NCBI GenBank assembly: GCA_902778105.1
Contig: CACYWN010000022.1
Location: forward strand, 1 to 55,010
Origin: an uncultured Bacteroidia bacterium
Lineage (GTDB): Bacteria > Bacteroidota > Bacteroidia > Bacteroidales > UBA932
Length of the DNA: 55,010 nt
Reading direction: 5' to 3'
Shown here piece after piece: positions 8,311 to 17,167 of this stretch. A program made the position numbers and the translations under genes. The notes beneath the pieces are model-generated. The model worked only from the letters and a program-made list of their open reading frames with translations. It had not been told where the DNA came from and did no database searches. Every line of letters begins with the position of its first letter. The stretch's first letter is position 1.

Positions 8311-8469
8311 AAGGCATCCCCTTTCCAAATGCCTTAACCCATCCTTAAAAAAGGCTTAAATGGAAGCGCTGTTCCCACACTTTGTAGAGATTATCCTCTG
8401 CGAGGTCCGGACCACGGTCTTCCGCCCGTCCTGTTGATAACTTTTTTCGGAGAATTCGGGACTGTGTGC

Positions 8470-8477
8470 TATCTTTG
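8470..8477 (+). promoter_or_regulatory. Promoter -7 box for dnaE
   Basis: TATCTTTG, a perfect TAnnTTTG match, lies 20 bases before the dnaE ATG. The rest of the 210-base divergent region (8288-8497) holds no gene that I can support. Confidence 0.65.
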
Positions 8478-8497
8478 CTATCCTAACCGATCGCACC

Positions 8498-11400
8498 ATG
8501 TCCTTCGTACACCTGCACGTACATACCCAATATTCCATCCTGGACGGACAGTCGTCCATCGAGAATCTGTTCAACCGGGCAGAGGAGCTCGGGATGCCCG
8601 GTCTCGCGATCACGGACCACGGCAACATGTACGGGGTGAAGGAGTTCTTCAAGTACGCGAAGAAGCATCCGAGCGTGAAACCCGTCATCGGATGCGAGAT
8701 CTACGTGTCCAAGGGCGACCACCGCGTAAAGGAGAAGGGGTACTACCACCTGATCCTCCTGGCGAAGAACTACAACGGTTACAAGAACCTGGTGAAGATT
8801 GTGTCCGCGGCGCACATCGAGGGGATGTACTACCGTCCCCGCGTGAGCCATGAGGTGCTGGAGCAGTACCACGAGGACCTAATCTGCAGCTCCGCCTGCA
8901 TGGCGGGCGAGGTGCCCCGCGCCATCCTTGCGGGGGACATGAAGAAGGTGGACGAGGTCATCCAGTGGCACAAGCGCGTGTTCGGCGACGACTACTACCT
9001 GGAGGTGATGCTCCACAAGACGGAGGTCCCGGGCCAGTCGCGGGAGGTCTACGACAACCAGATGGTCTACAACAAGGTCATCTTCGAACTGGCGCAGAAG
9101 CATCAAGTGAAGGTCATCGCGACCAATGACGTGCATTTCGTCCGGAAGGAGGACGGCCCGGTCCACGACCGGCTCATCTGCCTGACCACCAATTCCTACG
9201 TGGACGATCCGGACCGCCTCCGCTACACCCAGCAGGAGTTCCTCAAGAGCGAGGAGGAGATGCTGGCCCTGTTCCCGGACCATCCGGAGGCCATTGCCAA
9301 TACGCAGGAAGTCCTGGACAAGGTGGAGTCCTATTCCATCGACTGCGACCCCATCCTGCCGGTGTTTGAGATCGCCCCGGCGTTCATGGCGGACATCGAC
9401 GCGCAGATGGAGAAGTACAAGGACGTCATCGATGCGGGCCGGTGCGACAAGAAGGGGAATTACCGCGGCGACGGCTTCTGCCATTCGGTCGCCTACCTGT
9501 GCCACCTGACCTACGAGGGCGCGCGCCAGCGCTATGGCGACACCCTTACGGAGGAGCAGGCCGAGCGTATCGACTTCGAGCTCAAGACCATCTCCCGCAT
9601 GGGCTTCCCGGACTACTTCCTCATTGTCCAGGACTATATCGCGGCATCCCGTGCCATGGGGTCCATGGTGGGACCGGGACGTGGTTCCGCGGCTGGTTCC
9701 GTCGTGGCTTACTGCCTGAAAATCACGAACCTGGACCCGATCCGGTACCAACTCCTGTTCGAGCGTTTCCTGAATCCGGACCGTATCTCCATGCCGGATA
9801 TCGACGTGGACTTCGAAGACCTGACGAAGGCCCACAGCTATGTGGAGCAGAAGTACGGGGCCGACCATGTGTCCCGTGTCATCACCTTCGGTACGATGGC
9901 GGCGAAGAGCGCAATCAAGGACGTCGCCCGCATCAGCCATGTGTCCATCGACGAGTCCAACCGCCTCACGAAGATGGTTCCGGACCGCCTCTCCGAGAAG
10001 AAGGAGAAGGAATACCCCTTCAATCCCAAGCTGGACCAGCTGAAGCCCGGCTTCAAGATGGTGGAGAAGGAGGTCGAGGAGGACGATCCCGAGCATGAGG
10101 GACAGAAGCGCTTGGTGAAGAAGACCTTCCAGAAGGGCATGGAGGACGTGGACGTGAAGGTCACCCTCAAGAACTGCTACCGGCTGGTCCCGGAGTTCAT
10201 CGAGGAACTCAAAAGCGGCCCGGAGCTGAACAAGGAGGTCCTGAAATATGCCCAGGCCCTGGAGGGCAGTGTGCGCCAGACGGGCATGCACGCCTGCGCC
10301 ACCATCATCGGCCGGGGCGACCTCACGAACTTCCTGCCCATGTGCCTGTCCAAGGACAAGGAGACGGGCGAGGACGTGCGCACTTCCCAGTATGACGGCC
10401 ATTACATTGAGGACGTGGGCATGCTCAAGATGGACTTCCTGGGCCTGATTACCCTTTCGATCATCCATAACTGCCTGGATCTCATCAAGGAACGCTTCGG
10501 GGAGGACATCGACATCGAGGCGATTCCCATCGACGACAAGCCTACCTATGAACTGTATGGCCGCGGCGACACCGTTTCCGTGTTCCAGTTCGAATCCGAG
10601 GGCATGCAGACCTGGCTGCGGCAGCTGCACCCCGAACGGTTCGAGGACCTCATCGCCATGAACGCCCTCTACCGGCCGGGGCCGATGGACTACATCCCCG
10701 ATTTCGTGGCCCGAAAACTGGGCGAGCAGAAGATCGAGTACGATCTCCCCGAGATGGAGGAGTACCTGAACGACACCTACGGCGTCACGGTGTACCAGGA
10801 GCAGGTGATGCTGCTTTCCCAGAAACTTGCGAACTTCACCAAGGGCGAGGCGGACAAGCTCCGCAAGGCCATGGGCAAGAAGCAGATCGATATCCTGAAC
10901 TCCCTGAAGGAAAAATTCATGAAGGGAGGCCTTGCGAACGGCCATCCGGAGAAAGTCCTGGACAAGATCTGGAAGGACTGGGAAAAATTCGCCCAATACG
11001 CCTTCAACAAGTCCCACGCCACCTGTTATGCCTGGGTGAGCTACCAGACGGGCTGGCTCAAGTGCCACTATCCGTCCGAATTCTTCGCCTCCTGCCTGAC
11101 GGCCGCCAAGAGCATGGAGGAAATCAAGAAGATCATGGACGACTGCCGGAGCCACGGCATCCGGATCCTGAACCCGGACGTGAACGAAAGTGCGGCGAAC
11201 TTCACCGTGAACAAGGACGGGGACGTGCGCTTCGCCCTCAGCGGCATGAAGGGTTTCGGCGCGAACATCGTGGAGGCGATTCTCAAGGACCGGGACGAAA
11301 ACGGCCTGTACGCGGACATCTACGATTTCGTGGAGCGGATGGCCGGGACGGTGAACCGCAAGGCGTTCGAGACGCTGCTGTATGCCGGCGCTTTCGACAG

Positions 11401-12280
11401 CCTGGGCGTGCAGCGTTGCCAGTTCGAGCTGCCGGGCCGCAGCGGCCAGCCCTTTATCGACGAAATCGTCCGCTACGGGGAGCTCTTCCGGGCCGACACC
11501 GTGGATGCAGCCGCCTCCCTGTTCGGTGACATCGAGGAAATGAAGCCCGAGCGTCCCGCCATTCCGGAAATGGCGGGCGATCCCGACCTCCTGGTCCAGC
11601 TGCAGCGGGAAAAGGAACTGGTGGGCATGTACCTGTCCTCCCACCCGCTGGACCGGTTCGGCTTCGAGATCGACCATTTCACCACCTGCAAGATGGCGGA
11701 GCTGGAAGGGGTCGTCGCGGAATGCGAGAAGGCGAAAAAGACGGCCAAGGTGTGCGTGGCCGGCCTCGTGACGGAGTACAAGCCGCTGCTGACCAAGAAG
11801 GGGCAGCCTTATTCCAAGACCTCGCTGGAAGACTACTCCGGCAGCTATGAACTGACCCTGTTCGGCAAGGACCACGAAGCGTTCTTCAAGTATATGGTTC
11901 CGCATGACGCCCTGTTCCTGGAGGGCGTCGTCGAGGAAAAGTACTTCCTCAAGCCCGAAGAACGGGCCGAGGGCAAGACCGCCCCGTATGTGTTCAAGCT
12001 CCGGAAAGTGATGATGCTGGGAAACGTCTCGGAGGAATTCCTGAAAGGGTTCATCCTGAATATCGACACCCCGATGCTTACCCCTTCTTTCCGGGAAGAC
12101 CTCGTGAAGGTGATCCGGAAGCACAAGGGAAGCACCCCCCTGGAGATGTTCCTCTACGATCCCCAGACCCGCTACCGGATCCAGTTCAAGTCCAACAAGT
12201 ATCAGGTCCGGGTGTCCACGGAACTGATCTCCGACCTCCGCCGCATCGGCGTGGACCGCTGCGAGCCCTTGCGGAAGTAA
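8498..12280 (+). CDS. dnaE: DNA polymerase III alpha subunit
   Basis: A 1260-residue replicative polymerase subunit of the DnaE1 type. The N-terminal PHP domain begins at once ('FVHLHVHTQYSILDG', 'ITDHGNMYG'). The family signature 'GPGRGSAAGS' precedes the catalytic aspartate cluster 'PDIDVDF' (D434, D436, D438). The fingers and beta-binding regions follow ('YRPGPMDYIPDFV', 'AYGVT'-like 'DTYGVTVYQEQVM'). A helix-hairpin-helix region and an OB-fold segment (about residues 1080-1130, 'KVCVAGLVTEYKPLLTKKG') complete the order. The length is about 100 residues above E. coli DnaE and normal for Bacteroidota. No frameshift is seen. A strong terminator follows. Confidence 0.98.
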   Translation: MSFVHLHVHTQYSILDGQSSIENLFNRAEELGMPGLAITDHGNMYGVKEFFKYAKKHPSVKPVIGCEIYVSKGDHRVKEKGYYHLILLAKNYNGYKNLVKIVSAAHIEGMYYRPRVSHEVLEQYHEDLICSSACMAGEVPRAILAGDMKKVDEVIQWHKRVFGDDYYLEVMLHKTEVPGQSREVYDNQMVYNKVIFELAQKHQVKVIATNDVHFVRKEDGPVHDRLICLTTNSYVDDPDRLRYTQQEFLKSEEEMLALFPDHPEAIANTQEVLDKVESYSIDCDPILPVFEIAPAFMADIDAQMEKYKDVIDAGRCDKKGNYRGDGFCHSVAYLCHLTYEGARQRYGDTLTEEQAERIDFELKTISRMGFPDYFLIVQDYIAASRAMGSMVGPGRGSAAGSVVAYCLKITNLDPIRYQLLFERFLNPDRISMPDIDVDFEDLTKAHSYVEQKYGADHVSRVITFGTMAAKSAIKDVARISHVSIDESNRLTKMVPDRLSEKKEKEYPFNPKLDQLKPGFKMVEKEVEEDDPEHEGQKRLVKKTFQKGMEDVDVKVTLKNCYRLVPEFIEELKSGPELNKEVLKYAQALEGSVRQTGMHACATIIGRGDLTNFLPMCLSKDKETGEDVRTSQYDGHYIEDVGMLKMDFLGLITLSIIHNCLDLIKERFGEDIDIEAIPIDDKPTYELYGRGDTVSVFQFESEGMQTWLRQLHPERFEDLIAMNALYRPGPMDYIPDFVARKLGEQKIEYDLPEMEEYLNDTYGVTVYQEQVMLLSQKLANFTKGEADKLRKAMGKKQIDILNSLKEKFMKGGLANGHPEKVLDKIWKDWEKFAQYAFNKSHATCYAWVSYQTGWLKCHYPSEFFASCLTAAKSMEEIKKIMDDCRSHGIRILNPDVNESAANFTVNKDGDVRFALSGMKGFGANIVEAILKDRDENGLYADIYDFVERMAGTVNRKAFETLLYAGAFDSLGVQRCQFELPGRSGQPFIDEIVRYGELFRADTVDAAASLFGDIEEMKPERPAIPEMAGDPDLLVQLQREKELVGMYLSSHPLDRFGFEIDHFTTCKMAELEGVVAECEKAKKTAKVCVAGLVTEYKPLLTKKGQPYSKTSLEDYSGSYELTLFGKDHEAFFKYMVPHDALFLEGVVEEKYFLKPEERAEGKTAPYVFKLRKVMMLGNVSEEFLKGFILNIDTPMLTPSFREDLVKVIRKHKGSTPLEMFLYDPQTRYRIQFKSNKYQVRVSTELISDLRRIGVDRCEPLRK

Positions 12281-12294
12281 CTTGCATCCTGAGA

Positions 12295-12360
12295 CAGAGA
12301 GCGGTACAGGGTCCGGGCGACTTTTTTCGGAGCCCGGGCCCTGTACCGTTCTCTATTTTT
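12295..12360 (+). terminator. Long rho-independent terminator after dnaE
   Basis: 12296-12318 pairs with 12332-12354 over 23 positions with only two G-U pairs (core CGGTACAGGG with CCCTGTACCG). A 13-base T-rich loop and an ATTTTT tail complete it. Its stem is much longer than the other terminators in the window. Confidence 0.85.
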
Positions 12361-12363
12361 CAT

Positions 12364-12371
12364 TATCTTTG
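12364..12371 (+). promoter_or_regulatory. Promoter -7 box for the membrane-bound regulator
   Basis: TATCTTTG directly follows the dnaE terminator and lies 10 bases before the ATG at 12382. Confidence 0.6.
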
Positions 12372-12381
12372 TAAGGTGAAG

Positions 12382-13359
12382 ATGCGTTTTGCATACTTGG
12401 TTTTGCTGCTTCTCGCCTTTTCCTGCGGACGGGGCGACCCGGCACTGCGCACGGCGGAGCGGGTCGTGGAAGACCATCCGGACAGTGCCCTGTATATCCT
12501 GGACGGCATTTCAAGGGTCGACCTGAAGACGGACCGCGAGAAAGCGGAGTATGATTATCTGTCTGCGGAAGCCTTCTACAGGACTTATTTCTTCCTGGAC
12601 GATCCCACCGAGGCGGCGCTGGAGCGGGCCTGTTTCTGGTTCGACGAGAATGGTCCCGCAATGGAACGGATGCGTGCCTGGGAGCTGATGGGTACGGTCC
12701 AGACGGCCGTGGGGCGGTATGGAAGCGGGATGGTTTCCTTCCGGAAGGCCGGAGCCGTCGCGCGGGAGATCGAACGCTCGCGGAACCGGATTGGCATGCT
12801 GGCCCTGCTGATCCTGGCCGTCCTGTCCACCCTGGTCCTGTATTCCTGGGCCCGGAAGATCCAGACAGAGCGGCTGTTGGAAGAGAAGCAGGCGGAGAAT
12901 GAGCGGTACATGTCCGCCGCGGAAGACCTTCAGTCCAAACTTGCGGCGATGAAAGCCGACCGGCCGAAAATCGGTGGCCTGGATACCCTGGACCGCCTGT
13001 GCGAACAGTATTATGTCTTTGAGGGAACATCCAACCTGCAGCCCCGCATTCTCGGCGAGGTGAAGTCCATCGTGGAGGGGCTCCGGAGTGATGCCAAGGT
13101 CCAGAAGAACCTGGAGCAGGCCCTTGACGAGCGCTCCGGCGGCGTGATGAAGCGCCTCCGCGCCGCCTTCCCCAAATGGAAGGATGAGGATTTCCTCCTG
13201 TACCTGTTCACCGCGTCCGGCTTCTCCGCCACTACCATCTCCACGCTGCTGGAGAAAGACAAACCCTACGTCTACAATCGCCTTTACCGTCTCAAGGAGC
13301 GCATCAAAGCCTCCTCATCGCCTGACAGCGGGGATTTCCTGGCGTGTCTGGAGAAATAA
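12382..13359 (+). CDS. Membrane-spanning regulator with C-terminal HTH-like domain
   Basis: A 325-residue protein. The N-terminus has a hydrophobic stretch ending in a lipobox-like 'LLLLAFSCG', followed by a helical, probably TPR-like segment ('HPDSALYILDGI', 'AEYDYLSAEAFYRT'). One transmembrane helix lies near residues 136-158 ('GMLALLILAVLSTLVLYSW'), then a coiled coil ('QTERLLEEKQAENERYMSAAEDLQSKL'). The C-terminus, about 269-308, reads 'FLLYLFTASGFSATTISTLLEKDKPYVYNRLYRLKERI'-like and resembles the HTH found at the end of many Bacteroidales TPR/TM proteins (inference). It is thus a candidate one-component transcription factor sensing across the membrane. GTG at 12376 is an alternative start; I prefer the ATG at 12382. 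It is convergent with the fimbrillin gene and may control it. Confidence 0.7.
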   Translation: MRFAYLVLLLLAFSCGRGDPALRTAERVVEDHPDSALYILDGISRVDLKTDREKAEYDYLSAEAFYRTYFFLDDPTEAALERACFWFDENGPAMERMRAWELMGTVQTAVGRYGSGMVSFRKAGAVAREIERSRNRIGMLALLILAVLSTLVLYSWARKIQTERLLEEKQAENERYMSAAEDLQSKLAAMKADRPKIGGLDTLDRLCEQYYVFEGTSNLQPRILGEVKSIVEGLRSDAKVQKNLEQALDERSGGVMKRLRAAFPKWKDEDFLLYLFTASGFSATTISTLLEKDKPYVYNRLYRLKERIKASSSPDSGDFLACLEK

Positions 13360-13423
13360 GGGGGCTCTATTCGACGGGTCTATTGCACCCCCCGGAAGCT
13401 CTCAGGTATCCTGGTCGTTCCCG

Positions 13424-14497
13424 CTAAAAAGAGAGCGTGTACAATTTTCCGCGTTCATTCATCAAGCCTGAAGAGATCTCTTTCTCTGCAATCTGATAAT
13501 ACCCATAGCCGTGTTCCTCGTCCCGGCCATAAAGACTTACCGATGTTTGAGGGAAAAGCGCTTTATCCCGGGGGGCCAGATAGGGGTAAAAGAGGATCAT
13601 GTCATTCCCGTAAGCATCGACATCATATCCGGCAGGCTCGACCGGTGAGTAATCGGCGATCCAATGACCTCCGATGTAAAGGATCGGTCCTTGTTCCTTA
13701 TAACCTTGTGTCGAGGACCAAAGCCCTGCATATTGGCCGTCTTTCCCTAATTTCCAAAACAAATGATCGGCAAACGGAGCCTGGTCCGTAGAAGCGGTTG
13801 TCCAGTTCAAATAAACCGCATACAACATCTTGGCATTCCAAAAACTCGGCAAGGTATACTTCAATTTTATAACGGAGCACTCATGCTCCAGCACCGTCGA
13901 AGACAGGGCAATGCCGTCATGGATGGTGCCCCGACCGATCATGGGACAGTTGCTGAGGTGTCTGACGTTCGTTTTAGAGCCTTGCGCCTTCAGGACGCCA
14001 ACATTCATGATGAGCGCCAGATAATCATCTTCCTGTTCGATGGCAATGACTTGCCCACGTGACTGCGATTGGGGGACGTCTTTCGGTACTTGTTCCGACT
14101 GGTATGGAGGAGCCTGGGTCTGTGTTACTGCCGGATAAACCAAGAGATAATAAGCGCCAGGAGTGCCCGTGACCGTTCCCTTGAATGTAGCACTTGCCTT
14201 TCCGGCTCCGCTGTCCAGGGTTAAATTGTCGATCGTGGCCAATGTGCTGGAGTGATCGTCTGCATTGTAGGTGACAAGCGTCATCTGGTCTCCCTCAACC
14301 CACGTGCACTTAAGGCCGGAGTTCTTTGCCGTGTAACTCACCCTCGTGTCGGAATCGGACCGGATCGTCGCATCCAGGGTCACTTCATGCGTTTCAGGAT
14401 TGATATGGGTCTCGGTTTCCTGGACTTCAGCCTCAAACTTGTTGCAAGCCATCAGGCAAGACGACAGCAAGGCAATAAATAACAGTATTTTCTTCAT
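13424..14497 (-). CDS. Fimbrillin-family surface lipoprotein
   Basis: A 357-residue lipoprotein with signal peptide and lipobox 'SSCLMACN'. After that come fimbrillin-family features: 'DATIRSDSDTRVSYT', 'CTWVEGDQMTLVTYNADD', and an 'ATFKGTV...GAYYLLVYPA' segment. This is typical of FimA/Mfa1-like anchored fimbrial subunits and of related surface lipoproteins in Bacteroidales. Such proteins are lipidated, exported and, in true pilins, processed by an Arg-specific protease during polymerisation. I see no clear assembly partner genes. It lies 12 bases downstream of a 46-codon gene on the same strand, so both probably form one transcript. Two membrane regulators flank it on the opposite strand. 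Confidence 0.75.
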   Translation of the reverse strand: MKKILLFIALLSSCLMACNKFEAEVQETETHINPETHEVTLDATIRSDSDTRVSYTAKNSGLKCTWVEGDQMTLVTYNADDHSSTLATIDNLTLDSGAGKASATFKGTVTGTPGAYYLLVYPAVTQTQAPPYQSEQVPKDVPQSQSRGQVIAIEQEDDYLALIMNVGVLKAQGSKTNVRHLSNCPMIGRGTIHDGIALSSTVLEHECSVIKLKYTLPSFWNAKMLYAVYLNWTTASTDQAPFADHLFWKLGKDGQYAGLWSSTQGYKEQGPILYIGGHWIADYSPVEPAGYDVDAYGNDMILFYPYLAPRDKALFPQTSVSLYGRDEEHGYGYYQIAEKEISSGLMNERGKLYTLSF

Positions 14498-14509
14498 GAT
14501 TCTTTTCTG

Positions 14510-14650
14510 TTAAAGTTCACCACCATCTTCAAATTCCGGCAGGTCCATCGGATCCTGAAGCGGGTTCCCGCTGGCGCAGAAGGCGCCTTCGAAGATCAAA
14601 TCCAGTATCCTGGAGGCGGGTGCAGTGTACAATTCTTTTCCCTTCTTCAT
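14510..14650 (-). CDS. 46-residue peptide upstream of the fimbrillin gene
   Basis: A short frame starting MKKGKELYTAP and containing 'LIFEGAFCASGNP', then an acidic proline-containing tail 'DLPEFEDGGEL'. Small Bacteroidales peptides of this layout (basic MKK start, Tyr-x-x-Pro-type motif, acidic stretch, then Cys-Ala-Ser) recur beside surface-protein genes; that family link is from memory and unverified. It has no transmembrane segment and one cysteine. The stop is 12 bases before the fimbrillin ATG, which suggests co-transcription. It has a plausible initiation context and no better competing frame. Confidence 0.6.
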   Translation of the reverse strand: MKKGKELYTAPASRILDLIFEGAFCASGNPLQDPMDLPEFEDGGEL

Positions 14651-14693
14651 AATTGTATGCTGTTTGGTTTGTAATCCGGAGGAGACTTACCCG

Positions 14694-14701
14694 CTAAATT
14701 A
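14694..14701 (-). promoter_or_regulatory. Possible -7 box for the peptide-fimbrillin unit
   Basis: The minus strand reads TAATTTAG, one base off TAnnTTTG, about 43 bases upstream of the peptide ATG. Weak evidence. Confidence 0.3.
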
Positions 14702-14809
14702 CGAATCCGGGCCCTTTTTTGCGTAATGATTTTTCAGTATTCTGGCCTTGCAGGCGTACTGAAATGTGTTTTTTTTGCATTTGCGGCGCAATCTTCCCAA
14801 CTTTGTGAC

Positions 14810-16264
14810 ATGAGAAAAGCCTGTCGTTTCCTATTGCTTGCCGCTCTCCTATGCACGGGCGTTTCCTGTAAAAGACACGTCAATGACGCGGTGGGAAATC
14901 CATCTGAAGCCGCGACTTTGATTGCCGAGTCCGAGCTGCTCCTGGCGTCGCAGGATTTCAATGGTGCGATGGAGAAGTCGTTCCGGGCGCTGGATCTGTC
15001 AGCGGAGAACCCGCTGATGCAGGTGCAGTCCCTGCTGTCCATCATAGGTGTCGACATTATGGTGAGTCGGGATGCCGATGCATGGGACAAGGCCGTGGAA
15101 GCGGAGGCGATCGCCCGCGAGAACGGTTTTGACAAGGAATTGTCGAGCGTCTTGATTGCGAAAGCGAAGCTCTGCTCTTATGCTGAGATTTCGCCGGAGA
15201 CCGGCCGGAACGACGAGGGCCTGGCGTATGCCAGGGAAGCGCTGGCGCTTGCGGAAAAGGTCGATGCGCCCGAGCTGCAGTGCGAGGCGTGCTACGTGAT
15301 CGGCTCCTTGTATATCAACAAGAATCGGTGGAACGATCCCATCGATCCGGATCTTTACCGGACCGCCGGGGAGTGGCTGGACAAGGGACAGGCCTTGGCC
15401 GACACTTATGACCTGCCGCGCCTCCGCCGGAACGGCATCCTGTTCCGCTCCCGCTGGTTCCAGCAGGGCGACCGCAACGAAGAGGCGATCCGGTATTTCG
15501 AGCAGGTGCTGTCGACCTTGAAGGAAACGGATTATCTCACGGCATCCAGCCTGGATGACCGCCTTGTGCGGCTCTACACCCGCACCGGGGCTTATGAAAA
15601 GGCCCTGGATACGCATGACGACTATGTTTTCCATATCCAGAAGTATCTCCAGCAGAAGCAGGACGAGACCCTCCAGGAAATGGAGACGCGCTTCCAGGTG
15701 CAGGAGAAGGAACGGGAGATCGAGCGGAGCCGTTTCCGGACTTGGCTGCTTGTGCTGGCCCTGCTGCTGGCATCGGCCATCATCCTGCTGGGCGTCGGCT
15801 ACATCCGCAAGATCAGGCGGCGCAACGCCGAACTGAAGCGCGTCAGCGACGCCAGGGAGCAGATCATCCAGCTGCTTTCCAAGGATCTCCGGAACCCGGC
15901 CAATGCCTTGGCCCATGAGATTGCCGCCCTTTCTGCATCGGCGGCAACGCTCTCGTCGGAGCAAATCCGGGAAAAGTGCGGAGAACTGACGAAAGGGATG
16001 GAATCCATCAATACGGAAGTCGCCACCTACGTGGAAGACCTCCTGGTCGACCGAAGCCGGCGGATTGCCGACATCGGCCTTTCCTCGCGCGAAATCGAAA
16101 TCATCCGCCTGAGCGCCGAAGGCCTGAAGGCTGCCGAAATCGCCCAGCGCACCTACCTTTCCGTCCACACGGTAAACACCCACCGCCAACATATCTACGC
16201 CAAGATGGGAGTCAAGAACGTCGCTGACATGCTCCGCAAGGCCGGCGAACTGGGAATTCTCTGA
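14810..16264 (+). CDS. TPR/transmembrane regulator with LuxR-type HTH
   Basis: A 484-residue protein. The N-terminus is a signal or lipoprotein-like stretch ('LLCTGVSCK'). Helical TPR-type repeats follow to about residue 290 ('EASTLIAESELLL'-like, 'ALALAEKVDAPELQCEACYVIGSLYI', 'AIRYFEQVLSTLKETDYL'). A transmembrane helix lies near 309-332 ('WLLVLALLLASAIILLGVGYI'). A segment near 350-375 reads 'REQIIQLLSKDLRNPANAL', which resembles a histidine-kinase H-box with the His replaced by Lys. The end (about 424-484) is a clear LuxR/GerE HTH: 'LSSREIEIIRLSAEGLKAAEIA', 'LSVHTVNTHRQHIYAKMGV'. It probably senses a periplasmic signal and binds DNA while membrane-bound. The ATG at 14810 is chosen over 14726 because the signal sequence starts there. 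It is divergent from the peptide-fimbrillin pair. Confidence 0.8.
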   Translation: MRKACRFLLLAALLCTGVSCKRHVNDAVGNPSEAATLIAESELLLASQDFNGAMEKSFRALDLSAENPLMQVQSLLSIIGVDIMVSRDADAWDKAVEAEAIARENGFDKELSSVLIAKAKLCSYAEISPETGRNDEGLAYAREALALAEKVDAPELQCEACYVIGSLYINKNRWNDPIDPDLYRTAGEWLDKGQALADTYDLPRLRRNGILFRSRWFQQGDRNEEAIRYFEQVLSTLKETDYLTASSLDDRLVRLYTRTGAYEKALDTHDDYVFHIQKYLQQKQDETLQEMETRFQVQEKEREIERSRFRTWLLVLALLLASAIILLGVGYIRKIRRRNAELKRVSDAREQIIQLLSKDLRNPANALAHEIAALSASAATLSSEQIREKCGELTKGMESINTEVATYVEDLLVDRSRRIADIGLSSREIEIIRLSAEGLKAAEIAQRTYLSVHTVNTHRQHIYAKMGVKNVADMLRKAGELGIL

Positions 16265-16280
16265 TAAGCAGCGAGATAAC

Positions 16281-16319
16281 GTGGGAGAGGTGCTCTTTTT
16301 TGTGCATCTCTCACTTTTT
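16281..16319 (+). terminator. Terminator after the LuxR-type regulator
   Basis: GTGGGAGAGGTGC (16281-16293) pairs with GTGCATCTCTCAC (16302-16314) with three G-U pairs and one mismatch, followed by TTTTTAT. Confidence 0.7.
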
Positions 16320-16403
16320 ATATGGCTGAGTGTCAGCACTTTGCGGTTTTATGCCGCGAGTTCGCAACGGCTTCCTGTCATTGATTTCGCGCATTTCCGG
16401 GGG

Positions 16404-16411
16404 TAACTTTG
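16404..16411 (+). promoter_or_regulatory. Promoter -7 box for tonB
   Basis: TAACTTTG matches TAnnTTTG. TTG at 16381-16383 sits 20 bases upstream as the -33 element. The ATG follows 30 bases after the box. Confidence 0.65.
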
Positions 16412-16441
16412 CACCAAGTCAAACCCTTAACACATTGCGCC

Positions 16442-17131
16442 ATGGAAATCAAGAAAACTGAAAAGGCCAGCCTCGAAAACAAGCGGTTGATCTTTGCCGA
16501 GCTGGGGCTCATCGCGGCCCTCCTCGTGGTCTTCGCGGGATTTGAACGCTCCACCCGCGCGAAAGAAGTCGCTCTTCTGCAGGAGAATACCAAAATCGAA
16601 GACCCGTACGACATCGTGGCTATCCCGCTGGATACGCCGCCTCCCGCACCGGAAGCGCCGGCCCTGCCGATGCTGTCGGACGAGCTGGAGATTGTCGACG
16701 ACGACGTTACCGTGGACCTGGACTTCCAGAGCCTGGACGATACCGATATCCCGGTGGATATCCAGGCCTACCGGAGCCAGGAAGTCGTTGAGCAGGAAGT
16801 GGAGGAAGAGGTGCTGCCGTTTGTCGCCGTCGAACAGAAGCCCTCCTTCCAGGGCGGCGATGCCAATGATTTCTCCCGTTGGGTGAATGCCCGGCTTCAG
16901 TATCCGGAGATTGCCAAGGAGAACGGCGTGGACGGGACGGTCTACCTCCAGTTCACGATCGGCTCCGACGGCAGGATGCAGGACGTGAAGGTCCTTCGTT
17001 CGCCGGACGAGTCCCTCGCCCGCGAAGCGGTCCGGGTGGTGGCGAGTTCTCCGAAATGGGAACCGGGGCGCCAGCGGGACCGGGCCGTAAAGGTCTCCTA
17101 TACCTTCCCGGTCGTGTATCGGCTTCGCTAG
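16442..17131 (+). CDS. tonB: TonB-family energy transducer
   Basis: A 229-residue protein with the Bacteroidota TonB layout. It has a cytoplasmic 'MEIKKTEKASLENKR' start, one transmembrane anchor (about residues 19-35), a proline-rich periplasmic stretch ('DTPPPAPEAPALP'), an acidic linker, and the TonB C-terminal domain ('WVNARLQYPEIAKENGVDGTVYLQFTI', 'PKWEPGRQRDRAVKVSYTFPVVY'). It couples proton motive force from ExbBD to outer-membrane receptors such as the two SusC proteins further along. exbB/exbD are not in the window. Start ATG 16442; an upstream in-frame Met at 16409 lies inside the promoter. The next gene is a damaged tandem paralogue. Confidence 0.92.
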   Translation: MEIKKTEKASLENKRLIFAELGLIAALLVVFAGFERSTRAKEVALLQENTKIEDPYDIVAIPLDTPPPAPEAPALPMLSDELEIVDDDVTVDLDFQSLDDTDIPVDIQAYRSQEVVEQEVEEEVLPFVAVEQKPSFQGGDANDFSRWVNARLQYPEIAKENGVDGTVYLQFTIGSDGRMQDVKVLRSPDESLAREAVRVVASSPKWEPGRQRDRAVKVSYTFPVVYRLR

Positions 17132-17167
17132 TGAACGACCGGATTTTAATGGTTAACGACATGTAAT

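Noticed and set aside
8879-12124. A 1081-codon minus-strand frame opposite dnaE
   Set aside because: Antisense shadow of dnaE, rich in His/Val/Leu/Asp as expected from reversed codons, with no family signature.
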